Shown here: one piece after another, positions 27,301 through 36,016 of the stretch
How the letters are laid out: each line of letters begins with the position of its first letter
Numbering within the stretch: the stretch's first letter is position 1
From: Hydrogenobaculum sp. 3684
Lineage (GTDB): Bacteria > Aquificota > Aquificia > Aquificales > Aquificaceae
NCBI RefSeq assembly: GCF_000213785.1
Contig: NC_015557.1
Span: 1,282,664 to 1,346,663 of the forward strand
Length of the DNA stretch: 64,000 nt
Reading direction: 5' to 3'
Made by a program: the position numbers and the translations under genes
Notes under the pieces: generated by a model
Told to the model about the DNA's origin: nothing
The model's input: the letters and a program-made list of their open reading frames with translations, nothing else
Databases searched by the model: none

Positions 27301-27689
27301 TTGTAATAGAGATTACAGAAAGGATGTTGCTATCAGATTTTGAAAAGGCAAAAGAAATCTTGAGAAATATAAGATCAGTTGGTAGTAAAGTTGCTTTGGA
27401 TGACTTTGGCACTTATTACTCTTCTCTTTCCTATATTAAAAATATTGAGCTTGATATTATAAAGATAGATATATCCTTTGTAAAGGATATAGTTTTTGAT
27501 AAAAGAAGTTTGGCGGTGGTAAAAGCCATAATAAACCTTGCCAAAGCATTAAACATTAAAACAATAGCAGAAGGTGTTGAAAATGAGGAGCAATATGAGC
27601 TTTTAAAAGAAATAGGGTGTGATATAGCTCAAGGCTATCTTTTTGCGAAACCTATGCCTTTAGAAGAGGCTATAAAATATATAATCTAA
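24351..27689 (+). CDS. membrane sensor with PAS, GAF-like, GGDEF and EAL domains
   Basis: A 1112-residue c-di-GMP signalling protein starting with TTG. A membrane helix (8-28) and a second one (about 272-292) bracket an extracytoplasmic sensor region. Then come a PAS domain (about 305-410), a GAF-like region (about 420-550), a second PAS (about 568-680), GGDEF (about 690-855) and EAL (about 865-1108). The GGDEF signature is degenerate (RVGPDEF), whereas the EAL side keeps GFEALMR, VIEITERM and DDFGTYYSSL with KIDISFVKD. It may therefore act mainly as a phosphodiesterase. It begins 10 bp after the near-KaiC gene and ends overlapping the convergent bcp gene by 4 nt. Confidence 0.9.
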   Translation: MKNKSKFFFFVLAFIFITFGLGLNLFYISKYKKDAIEYTKADLRNNLYTLKHHIANQNKLEYYLMKNIRYIITKSDMHRASYILQKNFDNDNSLFLIIDKNLKVVGKGYKEDELSIYEDAISNQNIKNAIYKCISSHKYCFTPAFKIDKHYFIFTLLPIKDSLYLLQIHKPPLYIYASSTTGFSYGVLLPNGVINAHIPILSKSRIHKPLYYFITSHKNLSFALVRYKSPIDGEPKLAAITRLDLVVGKVIYPYVSASIPFVLKGYYTNLRAVFLSWFIFGVVILGFIAFIIKKTKNEYLLNQEKYFYEVLFDKYSLPLLLIDENGKILKANEPASKLYGYSKEEIQNMYIYELEGGPKEESERLLTNIIQGDLKRFEFIHVSKSGKKINVEVYVNKLSMEDKTYILYTVFDISEKVLLAKLFDMLKKINTILVSVELESELLSGIAETIIMFDFDYVEIFKVKQKDNLELMLKSGTPIEDISLEEEKRALLSKSIALQSKPTYSKASTPILSHNENEVVYIISIYKKEFQFFDNYHIVSILEELEKDVSFALKKILEEQNSLILRKAVENSKGWVLITDEDGYILYANQTVCKISLYSCEEVIGRKPSIFKSGYHDDTFYKRLWDTIKSGDIFEGIFYNKAKNGDIFVLEEMIIPVKLKDGTVRYITIAKDITKEIELQERLERFRLIDDLTGLLNMAGFSKAINDRISYLKSSKTSDKGAVLLIDIYGFSELNQIHGFSHMDKLLKDFANMLNSVSKSQFGDDVVLSRVGPDEFGMFVECSQEDITSKINDFINKINELLVSKELGIDIFINIGVSFYDKDGDSFEVLREKANIALQEAKKEGPGTYRFYNEDISSSLKKYKEAQELLERALDKGLFKFFYQPYFDIKTKDFVGFEALMRIIDEDGSAISPYKFIDYLESSSYFLNRFQEVFLKMVEKDMNTFISKAKSHFSSAFNISANSFKDDMFMSKLIGLCHEFEDKLVIEITERMLLSDFEKAKEILRNIRSVGSKVALDDFGTYYSSLSYIKNIELDIIKIDISFVKDIVFDKRSLAVVKAIINLAKALNIKTIAEGVENEEQYELLKEIGCDIAQGYLFAKPMPLEEAIKYII

Positions 27690-28153
27690 GTTTTTTGGCT
27701 TTTAAGATAATCTAATACAGCTTGAACATGCCCATCTACTTTTACATTTTTCCAAGCTTTTTCTATCTCGCCGTTTTCGTTTATTACAAACGTTGATCTT
27801 ATAATGCCTTTTGTAACTTTGCCATACATCTTTTTCTCACCATAAGCTCCGTAGGCTTCAGCCACCTTTTTATCTGGGTCTGATAAGAGTATGAAGTTTA
27901 AACCGTATTTTTCTTTAAACTTTTTATGAGAAGCTATACTGTCTGGACTCACTCCTATCACTTCCACACCCATTGCTTTTATGGGATTTAAATTTTCTTG
28001 GAATCCGCAAGCCTCTTTCGTGCATCCTGGGGTATCGTCTTTTGGATAAAAATAAAGCACTATCTTTTTACCTTTAAAATCCTTTAAACAAAACTCTTTT
28101 TCATTGCCGTTTTCATCGATACCTTGTAAGCAAAAATCCGGTGCTTTTTCCAT
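27686..28153 (-). CDS. bcp: thioredoxin-dependent peroxiredoxin, Bcp/PrxQ type
   Basis: A 155-residue peroxiredoxin. The peroxidatic cysteine is in DDTPGCTKEACGFQE, with the resolving cysteine five residues later (C-x4-C), which is the PrxQ/Bcp pattern. It removes hydrogen peroxide and organic peroxides in the cytoplasm. It follows mqnC by 10 bp on the same strand and is probably co-transcribed with it. Confidence 0.95.
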   Translation of the reverse strand: MEKAPDFCLQGIDENGNEKEFCLKDFKGKKIVLYFYPKDDTPGCTKEACGFQENLNPIKAMGVEVIGVSPDSIASHKKFKEKYGLNFILLSDPDKKVAEAYGAYGEKKMYGKVTKGIIRSTFVINENGEIEKAWKNVKVDGHVQAVLDYLKSQKT

Positions 28154-28163
28154 AATACCTCCT

Positions 28164-29222
28164 TTAGTTGTATATTTCTAATATATTGTAATACGTATCT
28201 CTTTTTGCCGGTATAAAACCTGCTTTTTTAATATTTTTTATCATATCTTCAACAGCTGGTATCCTCACTTTAAACTCCGTTGAAGATATAACGTTTTCTT
28301 CAAGCATCACACTACCAAGATCGTTAGCCCCATAGTGAAGAGCCACGGTACCTATTTGCATGGTTTGAGTTACGTGAGAGGCTTGGATATTCTTAAAGTT
28401 GTCTAAAAACAACCTGCTTATTGCCAAAACCTTTAGATAATATACGCTTGAAGCTGGTTCTACATAATCAAGCTCAGTGTTACCCTTTTGAAATGTCCAC
28501 GGTATAAAAGCTGTAAAACCACCGGTTTTATCTTGCAAATCTCTTATAAGAGAAAGATGGTAGAGTATATCCTCTATAGTTTCTATATGGCCAAACATCA
28601 TTGTGGCTGTTGTAGTCATTCCAAGCTCGTGAGCGCTTTTGTGCACTTCTATCCACTCATCTGTGCTGCATTTGCCTTTACTTATGACAGATCTTACGTT
28701 TGGAGATAGCACCTCTGCACCACCACCGGGTATAGATTTTAATCCTGATTGTTTTAATTCTCTTATTACATCTTTTATGCTCATCTTCTCAATCTTGGCA
28801 AGATAAACTATCTCAGGAGCCGATAATGAGTGTATATCTATATCTGGAAATTCTTGATGTATTGAGCTTATAAGATCTTTAAAATAATCAAGACCTAATT
28901 CTGGATTTAATCCACCTTGCATAAGAAGTGTAGTTCCGCCTCTTTCTTTTAATTCTCTTACCTTTTTCAATATCTCGTCTTTTGGCAATACGTAAGCTTC
29001 TTCGTCTTTTGGTTTTCTATAAAAAGCACAAAACTTACAAGATGCCACACAGGCATTTGAATAATTTACGTTTCTATCTATAACAAATGTTACAATGTTG
29101 TCTTCATGAAACTCTCTTCTTTTTTTATCTGCCAAAAAACCAAGCGTATTTAAATCAAGCTCTTCAAAGAGCTCTTTGGCTGTTTGCTCGTCTATCCTTT
29201 TTCCAATATCCAAAACTTTCAT
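28164..29222 (-). CDS. mqnC: cyclic dehypoxanthinyl futalosine synthase (radical SAM)
   Basis: A 352-residue radical-SAM enzyme of the futalosine route to menaquinone. The cluster motif is CVASCKFCAF; MQGGLNPELGLDYF, SIPGGGAE and TTTATMMFGH are the conserved family segments. FIPWTFQKGNTEL, in place of the PLAFHPENT-type segment of MqnE, favours MqnC. No ribosome site precedes the ATG, and a promoter with TTTACA-17-TATTTA places the start point at about the ATG. A 20-bp palindrome covers the -35 box. Confidence 0.88.
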   Translation of the reverse strand: MKVLDIGKRIDEQTAKELFEELDLNTLGFLADKKRREFHEDNIVTFVIDRNVNYSNACVASCKFCAFYRKPKDEEAYVLPKDEILKKVRELKERGGTTLLMQGGLNPELGLDYFKDLISSIHQEFPDIDIHSLSAPEIVYLAKIEKMSIKDVIRELKQSGLKSIPGGGAEVLSPNVRSVISKGKCSTDEWIEVHKSAHELGMTTTATMMFGHIETIEDILYHLSLIRDLQDKTGGFTAFIPWTFQKGNTELDYVEPASSVYYLKVLAISRLFLDNFKNIQASHVTQTMQIGTVALHYGANDLGSVMLEENVISSTEFKVRIPAVEDMIKNIKKAGFIPAKRDTYYNILEIYN

Positions 29223-29226
29223 ATTT

Positions 29227-29261
29227 TAAATATATTCTCTTATCTTCTTTGTAAAGAAGAT
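29227..29261 (-). promoter_or_regulatory. mqnC promoter overlapped by a 20-bp palindrome
   Basis: On the minus strand TTTACA (29255-29250) and TATTTA (29232-29227) are 17 bp apart, with the ATG 4 nt after the -10, giving a leaderless message. The perfect palindrome ATCTTCTTTGTAAAGAAGAT at 29242-29261 covers the -35. It might instead be a terminator hairpin for + strand reads because TTTTT follows, but no + strand gene ends there. Confidence 0.5.
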
Positions 29262-29335
29262 TTTTATCAGCTATTATTCATCCAATTTTCATGTAAAACT
29301 GCTATATTGGATATTTATATTAAAAGGAGGTTTAT

Positions 29336-29677
29336 ATGCTGAAATATATAGGTGTTTTGGCGCTTTTAGCAAACGTAAGCTTTGGTATTACACTTGGTGA
29401 TGAGCTTCAAAATATAGGAAACACCATATCAAACCTTGGAAACGCGTTAAATGGCGGTGGTGCTTATTCAAACACTTACAATAATTACAACCAATGCAAC
29501 ATACCGCCTGGATGGCAAAGAGGTAGAAAAGTAGGTTTTATAAACGGTATGCCACCAGGACTTGCTAAAAAGGGAATGGTAGCAAACTGTCAACCAGCCA
29601 GCAATCCAATGGGAAACGAAAAATTTGAACACGGACCTCGTTCTGAAGTTGGTGGCCCACCTGGTAAAATGTATTAA
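29336..29677 (+). CDS. small secreted protein, unknown function
   Basis: A 113-residue protein with a strong AAGGAGG site, a signal peptide (MLKYIGVLALLANVSFG) and a mature part with an Asn/Gly-rich stretch, two cysteines (QCNIPPGW and ANCQPAS) and an INGMPPGLAKKG motif. Short PPGLAKK motifs recur in small exported proteins of many bacteria, with no assigned role. The two cysteines could form a disulfide. Its stop overlaps the convergent nadE by 4 nt. Confidence 0.75.
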   Translation: MLKYIGVLALLANVSFGITLGDELQNIGNTISNLGNALNGGGAYSNTYNNYNQCNIPPGWQRGRKVGFINGMPPGLAKKGMVANCQPASNPMGNEKFEHGPRSEVGGPPGKMY

Positions 29678-31359
29678 ATATTTTTATCTCTTACAATAGG
29701 GTATCTCCAACCTATCCCGAAAGCTCTTTCGTGAAGTTTAGGCCCTATGGGGGCCTGTTTTCTTTTGTACTCGGCTTTTAAAAGCATATCATAAACTTTT
29801 TCTACAATTTCTTTATCAAACTCTGTTATATCTTCTTTGTCTTTACATTCTTCTATTAAAAGCCATAAAATTTTATCTAATACATCATAAGGTGGTAAAG
29901 TATCTTGATCTTTTTGATTGGGTTTTAGTTCTGCAGAGGGCGGTCTTTCTATTATATTTTTTGGTATTATCTCTTTGTCTTTGTTGATAAAATAAGCTAT
30001 CTCATAAACTTCTGTTTTGTACAAATCTTTTATAGGTGAAAATCCACCTGCCATATCTCCATATATGGTTGTATAGCCTACTGCTGATTCTGATTTGTTT
30101 GAAGTGGATAACACTATTCTATTTTCTTTGTTTGATATGTAAAAAAGTATGTTTGCCCTGATTCTTGCCTGGAGGTTTTCATCGGCTATATCAAAATTAC
30201 CGTATGAAAGTGTTTTATTGTATATATTTCTTATATCTTCTATAGGGAAAACACTTAACTCTACACCTAAATTTTCACAAAGGGCTTTTGCGTCTTTATA
30301 AGACTCTTCTTTGTTAAACACAGTAGGCATATAAACAGCCTTTACATTCTCTTTTCCAAGGGCTAAAACCGCTAGATAAAGCACCAAGGCAGAGTCTATC
30401 CCGCCGGATAGCCCTAGTATCGCCTTAGAAAAACCCTGCTTTTCAAAAAAATCTTTTATAGAAAGTGTTATCGCTTTTATTAGCTCTTCTTCCTTCGAAA
30501 GACTAAGATGTATAGTATTATCGTATCTTTGATTTTTTGATATATTAATACTTATATTGGAGTTAATAGGTCTACACACCTCTTGCCATCTTAAATCTGT
30601 ACGTCTTTTTGTAAAAACCTCTTTTATATCTAAGCTTACATGTAAAATATCTTCCTCAAAAGCTTTTGCCTTTGCTATTGTATCCCCCTTAGGACCGATG
30701 ACCAGGCTCTCGCCGTTAAACACAAGCTCATCGTTTGCCCCTACCAAGTTTGTATAAACCAAAAAGCATAAGTTATCAGAAGCTCTTGCTTTTAGGAAAT
30801 TTTCTTTAAAATCTTGTTTTTTTAAAGCGTATGGAGAGGCATTTATATTTATAAGCACTTCCGCACCTTTTAAAGCGTCTTGTCTTTCGGTGCCATCTGG
30901 GTACCATATATCTTCACATATGGAAAAACCACACCTTATATCGTTTATGTCTATGGTTAAATCCTTTTCACCGCTTTTAAAATATCTTTTTTCATCAAAC
31001 ACGTTGTAATTTGGCAAAAACCTTTTGTCGTAAAAGCCCAATACCTCACCTTTAAACAAAACCCCTAAGGAGTTGTAAATAGCTTTTTCCTCTCTTACAA
31101 AACCCACCACTATAACGCTGTCTATATTTTTTGAATATTCTTTTAGCTTTTCAAAGTAACGTTTGTTTAAATCTAAAAACTTTGAACTATAGATAATATC
31201 CTGAGGCATATAACCACACAAAGATAGCTCTGGAAAAACTATTATGTGTGAGTTTTTGGCTTTTGATATAAAATCGCAAATTTTCTCAAAGTTTTTTTCA
31301 AAAGCCCCTACTGTGGTGTTTATCTGACAAAGGCTTACGTTAAGTATTTTTGAGCTCAT
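29674..31359 (-). CDS. nadE: glutamine-dependent NAD+ synthetase
   Basis: About 561 residues, a two-domain enzyme. The N-terminal nitrilase-type glutaminase domain has the Glu/Lys/Cys triad, with the Cys in CGFSICEDIWYPDG, and the C-terminal synthetase domain has the PP-loop LSGGIDSAL. It converts nicotinate adenine dinucleotide to NAD. The ATG at 31359 is chosen over a TTG two codons upstream. Its 5' end overlaps the diguanylate cyclase gene by 20 bp; it is the last gene of the ftsA operon. Confidence 0.95.
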   Translation of the reverse strand: MSSKILNVSLCQINTTVGAFEKNFEKICDFISKAKNSHIIVFPELSLCGYMPQDIIYSSKFLDLNKRYFEKLKEYSKNIDSVIVVGFVREEKAIYNSLGVLFKGEVLGFYDKRFLPNYNVFDEKRYFKSGEKDLTIDINDIRCGFSICEDIWYPDGTERQDALKGAEVLININASPYALKKQDFKENFLKARASDNLCFLVYTNLVGANDELVFNGESLVIGPKGDTIAKAKAFEEDILHVSLDIKEVFTKRRTDLRWQEVCRPINSNISINISKNQRYDNTIHLSLSKEEELIKAITLSIKDFFEKQGFSKAILGLSGGIDSALVLYLAVLALGKENVKAVYMPTVFNKEESYKDAKALCENLGVELSVFPIEDIRNIYNKTLSYGNFDIADENLQARIRANILFYISNKENRIVLSTSNKSESAVGYTTIYGDMAGGFSPIKDLYKTEVYEIAYFINKDKEIIPKNIIERPPSAELKPNQKDQDTLPPYDVLDKILWLLIEECKDKEDITEFDKEIVEKVYDMLLKAEYKRKQAPIGPKLHERAFGIGWRYPIVRDKNI

Positions 31360-32833
31360 CTTCAATACCCTCTTTATATATTACAATCCTATTTTTTGTG
31401 GTACGCTTTGCCACATAAAGGGCTTCGTCCGCTTTTTTTAGAGCGTTATCTATATCGTCCTCTTGCTGTATTTGGTAAATACCACCGCTACAGGTACATT
31501 TAATGGTGATATCGTTTAGTGTGTGAGTTGAGTTTTCAAAGCGTTGCCTTATTTTATCTGCCACTTTAAATCCATTTTCTACGTCTGTGTTGTATAAGAA
31601 TACGGTAAACTCCTCACCTCCAAGTCTTGCAGCTATGTCTGATTTTCTTATAGAGCTTACTATGACATTGGCAAAATCTTTTAGCACTACATCTCCCATG
31701 TCGTGGCCGTAGGTATCGTTTACCTTTTTGAAGTTATCTATATCGTACATAACGATACACGTGGGTGTGTTTGTTCTTTTTGCTTGCTCTATCAATATAC
31801 TCACATTTTCAAAGAAAAATCTTCTGTTGTATATACCTGTAAGGGCATCTTTGTAAGCCATATCTTGAAACTTCTCTTTATCTTTTTGAAGTTCGCTAAC
31901 AAGATTTTTTATCTCTATGGCCATCATATAGGTTATTTTTTTAAGCTTAGAAATCTCGTTTAACTTTGATATATCTTTTTCTAATATTGGGTCTTTCTCA
32001 ACTTCGTCTAAGTGAAGAAAATCTTTTTCTTTTAGTTTTAAAGCCACCCTTAAGAGATTGTTTATGTCTTTTATAATCTGCGATACTATAAATATAATGA
32101 TAATAAGAAGAATAGATGTAAATATTATTCCGTATACAGTTAGAACTAAGAATTGTCTGTGCTCTTGTTTGTATATCCAAGATATGTTTTTTATAAGGTA
32201 TATATTGCCAAGTTCTATACCAGATATATTTATTATAGGTATTTCCATTATGAGGTAATAATCTTCTCCTATGTTTTCCACCTTGTAAGATATTATTTTT
32301 GATTTTTTGGAGTATAAAAATATACTAAGGGCGTTGTTATCTTTATAAGAATCTACTATGTATTTTTTGGTAATGATCTTTCCACCTACGTAGTTGTCCC
32401 AAAAGCTCTGTTGGTTATATAGTTTTTTTATAACACCTGTGTGAAGTATCACAACCCAGCTTATGTCTTCTAATCTAGATAGGTAATCAAGGGGCTTGTA
32501 AGCGTATATACCTATATAATCACAGGTGTCTCCTATGTATTTATAGATACCTAAAGAGAGGTATCTTCCCAATATTGCATCGGAATTATCTTGTTTGCAA
32601 TAATCTTGGTTTTTGGCTTTTAATACAATATCTGGGTTAACAATACCATTTTTTAACATATCTTTGTACTCGTCCACTGCAGCTTTGTATATTTTGTATG
32701 TATCGTAGTACTCTTTCATGACTCTGGTGTCTATTTCTTTCTTTGTTATGACTTTGTTACCTATTACCACAGCTAAGTATGAAATCAGCGATATAACGCT
32801 TATGTACAATGTAATTTTTCTAACGAGGCTCAT
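31340..32833 (-). CDS. membrane diguanylate cyclase (GGDEF)
   Basis: A 497-residue protein. One helix (about 8-25), a 200-residue extracytoplasmic sensor, a second helix (about 228-255) and a coiled linker precede a C-terminal GGDEF domain with an intact active site (RLGGEEFTVFL) and the usual ALTGIYNRRFFFE opening. It should make c-di-GMP. No clear RxxD inhibitory site was identified upstream of the GGEEF. It overlaps nadE and the thioredoxin-like gene, so it belongs to the ftsA operon. Confidence 0.9.
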   Translation of the reverse strand: MSLVRKITLYISVISLISYLAVVIGNKVITKKEIDTRVMKEYYDTYKIYKAAVDEYKDMLKNGIVNPDIVLKAKNQDYCKQDNSDAILGRYLSLGIYKYIGDTCDYIGIYAYKPLDYLSRLEDISWVVILHTGVIKKLYNQQSFWDNYVGGKIITKKYIVDSYKDNNALSIFLYSKKSKIISYKVENIGEDYYLIMEIPIINISGIELGNIYLIKNISWIYKQEHRQFLVLTVYGIIFTSILLIIIIFIVSQIIKDINNLLRVALKLKEKDFLHLDEVEKDPILEKDISKLNEISKLKKITYMMAIEIKNLVSELQKDKEKFQDMAYKDALTGIYNRRFFFENVSILIEQAKRTNTPTCIVMYDIDNFKKVNDTYGHDMGDVVLKDFANVIVSSIRKSDIAARLGGEEFTVFLYNTDVENGFKVADKIRQRFENSTHTLNDITIKCTCSGGIYQIQQEDDIDNALKKADEALYVAKRTTKNRIVIYKEGIEDELKNT

Positions 32834-33362
32834 TAAGGTTAAAGTATATGTTGGAAAGGTCTTGGTTTATAGTGGTGTATTCTCCGTATACAACTTTTAT
32901 TATATTACCTTTAGGGTCTAAAAGATAAGAAGTTGGAAGACCTGTTATGTTGAACTTTGAACCAAGCCCAGGACTGTGTATTGCTATATCGAATGTATAG
33001 TGCTTATCTTTTAAAAAAGACATTAAAGCGTTTTCGTTATCATCCATGCTAATAGCAAGAATTCTAAATCCATAGGGGGAGAATTTTTGATAGGCTTGTT
33101 CAAACAAGGGTAGTTCTGCTTTACAAGGTGGGCACCAAGAAGCAAAAAAGTTCACCAGCGTATAATGTCCTTTAAAGTTGTTTATGCTTACCACCTTGTT
33201 TGTGGGCACACCATTTTCGTATACTAACCTTACGCTAAACTGAGGTATAGGGCTTGGTTTTTGATAAGATATCGCTTGAGCTGAATCTTTGTCGTAAAAT
33301 CCGTAATAAGCTGCCACTATAAAAAGAACAAGCGCCAATATGTATGCTATATTTTTCTTCAT
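32820..33362 (-). CDS. TlpA/ResA-like membrane-anchored thioredoxin
   Basis: A 180-residue protein with one N-terminal anchor or signal (about 7-24) and a periplasmic thioredoxin fold whose active site is FFASWCPPCKAELP; NITGLPTSYLLDPKG supplies the cis-proline. This family reduces disulfides in the periplasm, often for cytochrome c maturation. It starts inside the ftsA stop (ATGA) and overlaps the cyclase gene. Confidence 0.9.
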   Translation of the reverse strand: MKKNIAYILALVLFIVAAYYGFYDKDSAQAISYQKPSPIPQFSVRLVYENGVPTNKVVSINNFKGHYTLVNFFASWCPPCKAELPLFEQAYQKFSPYGFRILAISMDDNENALMSFLKDKHYTFDIAIHSPGLGSKFNITGLPTSYLLDPKGNIIKVVYGEYTTINQDLSNIYFNLNEPR

Positions 33363-34603
33363 ATTAAATCTTTAAAGAAATTCACAATCTTTTGCAAAAA
33401 GCTGGTGTTTCTTGATTGGATCTGCCTTTGTATGGGTCTTTGCGGTGCTGTATAGCTTATATCTTTCATGTTTTGAGCTATCTTTATTATGCCACATACG
33501 CATGCGTAAGAAGGATCTTGTAGCTTTTCTTTTAGGCCAGTTATATTCAGAGGATATCCTATTCTTACCGCCATATCAAGGTAGTGTTCTGTAAAATCCT
33601 TTATACCGTTTAGCTTTGCTGTACCTCCTGTTATGACAGCACCTGCGTTTATATTCTCAAGTTTTATGCTTGAGTTGTTTATCTTTTCTACTATTTTATC
33701 CATTAGCTCTTCTAACCTTATTTGTATAACCTCTGCTAGTTGTCTTCTCGGGACCATCGCCTCTTTATCTTCTCCGCGTGGTTTTATCTTTACCTTTTCT
33801 ATCTCATCTACAAGCTCTATAAAAGCTACACCGCTTTCTAATTTTATACGTTCGGCTTCTTCTGTAGATATTTTAAGAAAATGAGCCAAATCCCTCGTAA
33901 TGTTGTATCCTCCGATGGGTACTGTACCTGATACCGCCGGTTGGCCGTTGTTGTATAAAACAAAGTTTGTTACAGAATGACCTATGTCTATAAGCAAGAC
34001 ACCCTCTAACTTTTCCTCTTCTGTAAGAGAAGATTCTGCCGATGCTAACCCAGCGAATACTCTGCCGAAAAGTTTATACCCAGCAACGCTTACAGTTCTT
34101 TCTACGTTTCTTAAAAGCGATACACCTGCTTTTATAATATGTACATCACATTCTAGCCTTGAACCGGTAAGACCTATTGGGTCCAATATGCCCTCTTGAT
34201 CATCTAATATAAAATTTCTTGGTATTGTATGTAATATATCGTAAGATTCTTCTTTGGCTTTTGCCACAGCCCTTTCTAAAAGCCTCTCAACTATTTGCTC
34301 ATCTACATCAGAAGGCTGCGGTGATATGCTTATGGTATCTCTTTCGTTTTGGCTTTTAATATGCACTCCAGATATCGATATAAAAACACCATCTATCCTA
34401 TGCCCCGACATCTCTTCAGCTTCTTTTAAGGCTTTTTGTATAGCTTTTGAAGCTGAATCAAGCTTTGTTACAGAACCTTTGTCTATGCCCTGAGATTTAG
34501 CCTCGCCTATTCCCACTATGTGTGTATCTCCGTAGTTGTCTATCTCAGCCACCAGAGCTACTATTTTGCTCGTACCTATATCTAATCCAACTATAGATTT
34601 CAC
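33359..34603 (-). CDS. ftsA: cell division protein FtsA
   Basis: A 414-residue actin-like protein starting with GTG and an AAGAGGAT ribosome site. Actin-type phosphate loops are SIVGLDIGTSKIVALV, LIDIGHSVTNF and VITGGTAKLNG; the 1C domain lies between. The C-terminal amphipathic helix that binds the membrane is present (SFLQKIVNFFKDL). It tethers FtsZ to the membrane. ftsZ is not adjacent; instead the downstream genes are a thioredoxin, a diguanylate cyclase and nadE, an uncommon grouping. Confidence 0.95.
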   Translation of the reverse strand: MKSIVGLDIGTSKIVALVAEIDNYGDTHIVGIGEAKSQGIDKGSVTKLDSASKAIQKALKEAEEMSGHRIDGVFISISGVHIKSQNERDTISISPQPSDVDEQIVERLLERAVAKAKEESYDILHTIPRNFILDDQEGILDPIGLTGSRLECDVHIIKAGVSLLRNVERTVSVAGYKLFGRVFAGLASAESSLTEEEKLEGVLLIDIGHSVTNFVLYNNGQPAVSGTVPIGGYNITRDLAHFLKISTEEAERIKLESGVAFIELVDEIEKVKIKPRGEDKEAMVPRRQLAEVIQIRLEELMDKIVEKINNSSIKLENINAGAVITGGTAKLNGIKDFTEHYLDMAVRIGYPLNITGLKEKLQDPSYACVCGIIKIAQNMKDISYTAPQRPIQRQIQSRNTSFLQKIVNFFKDLI

Positions 34604-34679
34604 GTTTTTATCCTCTTAAATATTTTTCTTTTCATATCAAATATTATATAAAAATAATTGTAATTTGTAAAATATTTTC

Positions 34680-35963
34680 TCATTCTTCTTCAAGTCTTAT
34701 TAAAATAGGTTTTTCTTTTACCACAGAAAGCTCTTCTATATCTTTTAAAGCTTTTTTTATATCTTTTTCGTATGCTTTATGGGTCAGTATTACAAGCGGG
34801 ACTACCAAGCTGTTTTCTTTTTTCGCCACTTTGCAGACCATCTCCTTTTGCAACACAGACGCTATGCTTATACCGTATTTTGCGAATACGTTTGCAATAG
34901 ATGCCAACACACCTATTTTGTCTTCCACTTCAAACCTAATATAGTATCTTGTGTTAAAATTTTTGTTTAGTTTAAGGCTTTTATCGGTATTAAAAGCTTG
35001 AAAACGTTTTTGGGTATTTTTTGCTATATCTATGATATCTGATACTACTGCTGAGGCGGTTGGTTTTGAGCCAGCACCTTTTCCATACAGCATGCTTTTG
35101 CCCACAAAATCACCATCTATTAAGATTGCATTGTATACACCGGATACTTTGGCTAGTTGCTCTTGATGATTTATAAAAGTTGGATGCACCCTTACCTCAA
35201 GCTCACCGTCTATAGCTTTTGCAATAGCCAAAAGTTTTATAGTGTATCCAAGCTCTTTACCGAGCTCCACGTCAAGAAGATCTATGTTTGATATGCCCTC
35301 TATGTATATATCGTTAAAGTCTATATAACCACCGTAGGCAATAGAGCTAAGTATCGCTATTTTATGAGCTGCGTCTATACCTTCTATGTCAAAAGTTGGG
35401 TCTTGCTCAGCATATCCTAGCGCTTTAGCTTCCTTGAGGGCTTCTTCAAAGCTTTTGCCCTCATCTAGCATGCTTGTTAAAATGTAGTTTGTAGTGCCGT
35501 TTAATATGCCGTGTATATAATTTATTTTGTTGGCCACTAAGCCTTCTTTTAAAGCTTTTATAATAGGTATTCCCCCACCAACAGATGCTTCAAATTCTAT
35601 GCTTACGTTGTGCTCTTTGGCTTTTTCAAAGATTTCTTTTCCATGTATAGCTATAAGATGTTTGTTGGCGCTTACAACGTGCTTTTTATTTTCTATGGCT
35701 TTTTCTATAAGTTCTTTTGCAAAACCAACTCCACCTATTAATTCTACAACTATATCTGACCTATCTAAAAGCTCTTTTAATGAGCTTACTTTCAAAGAAT
35801 CATCTATCTTGAAAGGTCTTTCCCTTTGCCAATCTTTATCTAAAACAGCGCTTAACTCAAGCTCCAAGCCTGTTTTCTCTTTGATGAGATTTTTATGGGT
35901 GATAAGAAGTTCTGCTACACCGGTACCAACGGTACCATAACCTGCTATACCTACTCTATACAT
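34680..35963 (-). CDS. hom: homoserine dehydrogenase
   Basis: A 427-residue enzyme of threonine and methionine synthesis. The NAD(P)-binding loop is GIAGYGTVGTGV, the substrate domain has GILNGTTNYILT and AQADPTFD-type sequence (YAEQDPTFDIEGIDAAHK), and the C-terminal ACT domain (about 350-427) allows feedback by threonine. It lies 76 bp upstream of ftsA on the same strand and might share its transcript. Confidence 0.95.
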   Translation of the reverse strand: MYRVGIAGYGTVGTGVAELLITHKNLIKEKTGLELELSAVLDKDWQRERPFKIDDSLKVSSLKELLDRSDIVVELIGGVGFAKELIEKAIENKKHVVSANKHLIAIHGKEIFEKAKEHNVSIEFEASVGGGIPIIKALKEGLVANKINYIHGILNGTTNYILTSMLDEGKSFEEALKEAKALGYAEQDPTFDIEGIDAAHKIAILSSIAYGGYIDFNDIYIEGISNIDLLDVELGKELGYTIKLLAIAKAIDGELEVRVHPTFINHQEQLAKVSGVYNAILIDGDFVGKSMLYGKGAGSKPTASAVVSDIIDIAKNTQKRFQAFNTDKSLKLNKNFNTRYYIRFEVEDKIGVLASIANVFAKYGISIASVLQKEMVCKVAKKENSLVVPLVILTHKAYEKDIKKALKDIEELSVVKEKPILIRLEEE

Positions 35964-36016
35964 ACATACATTATATCATGTAAAATTTTTAATTTTAGAT
36001 TATAATATTTATAAGG

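Noticed and set aside
28856-29222. mqnE instead of mqnC
   Set aside because: The FIPWTFQ segment and overall spacing fit MqnC better, though the two enzymes are related and certainty needs an alignment.
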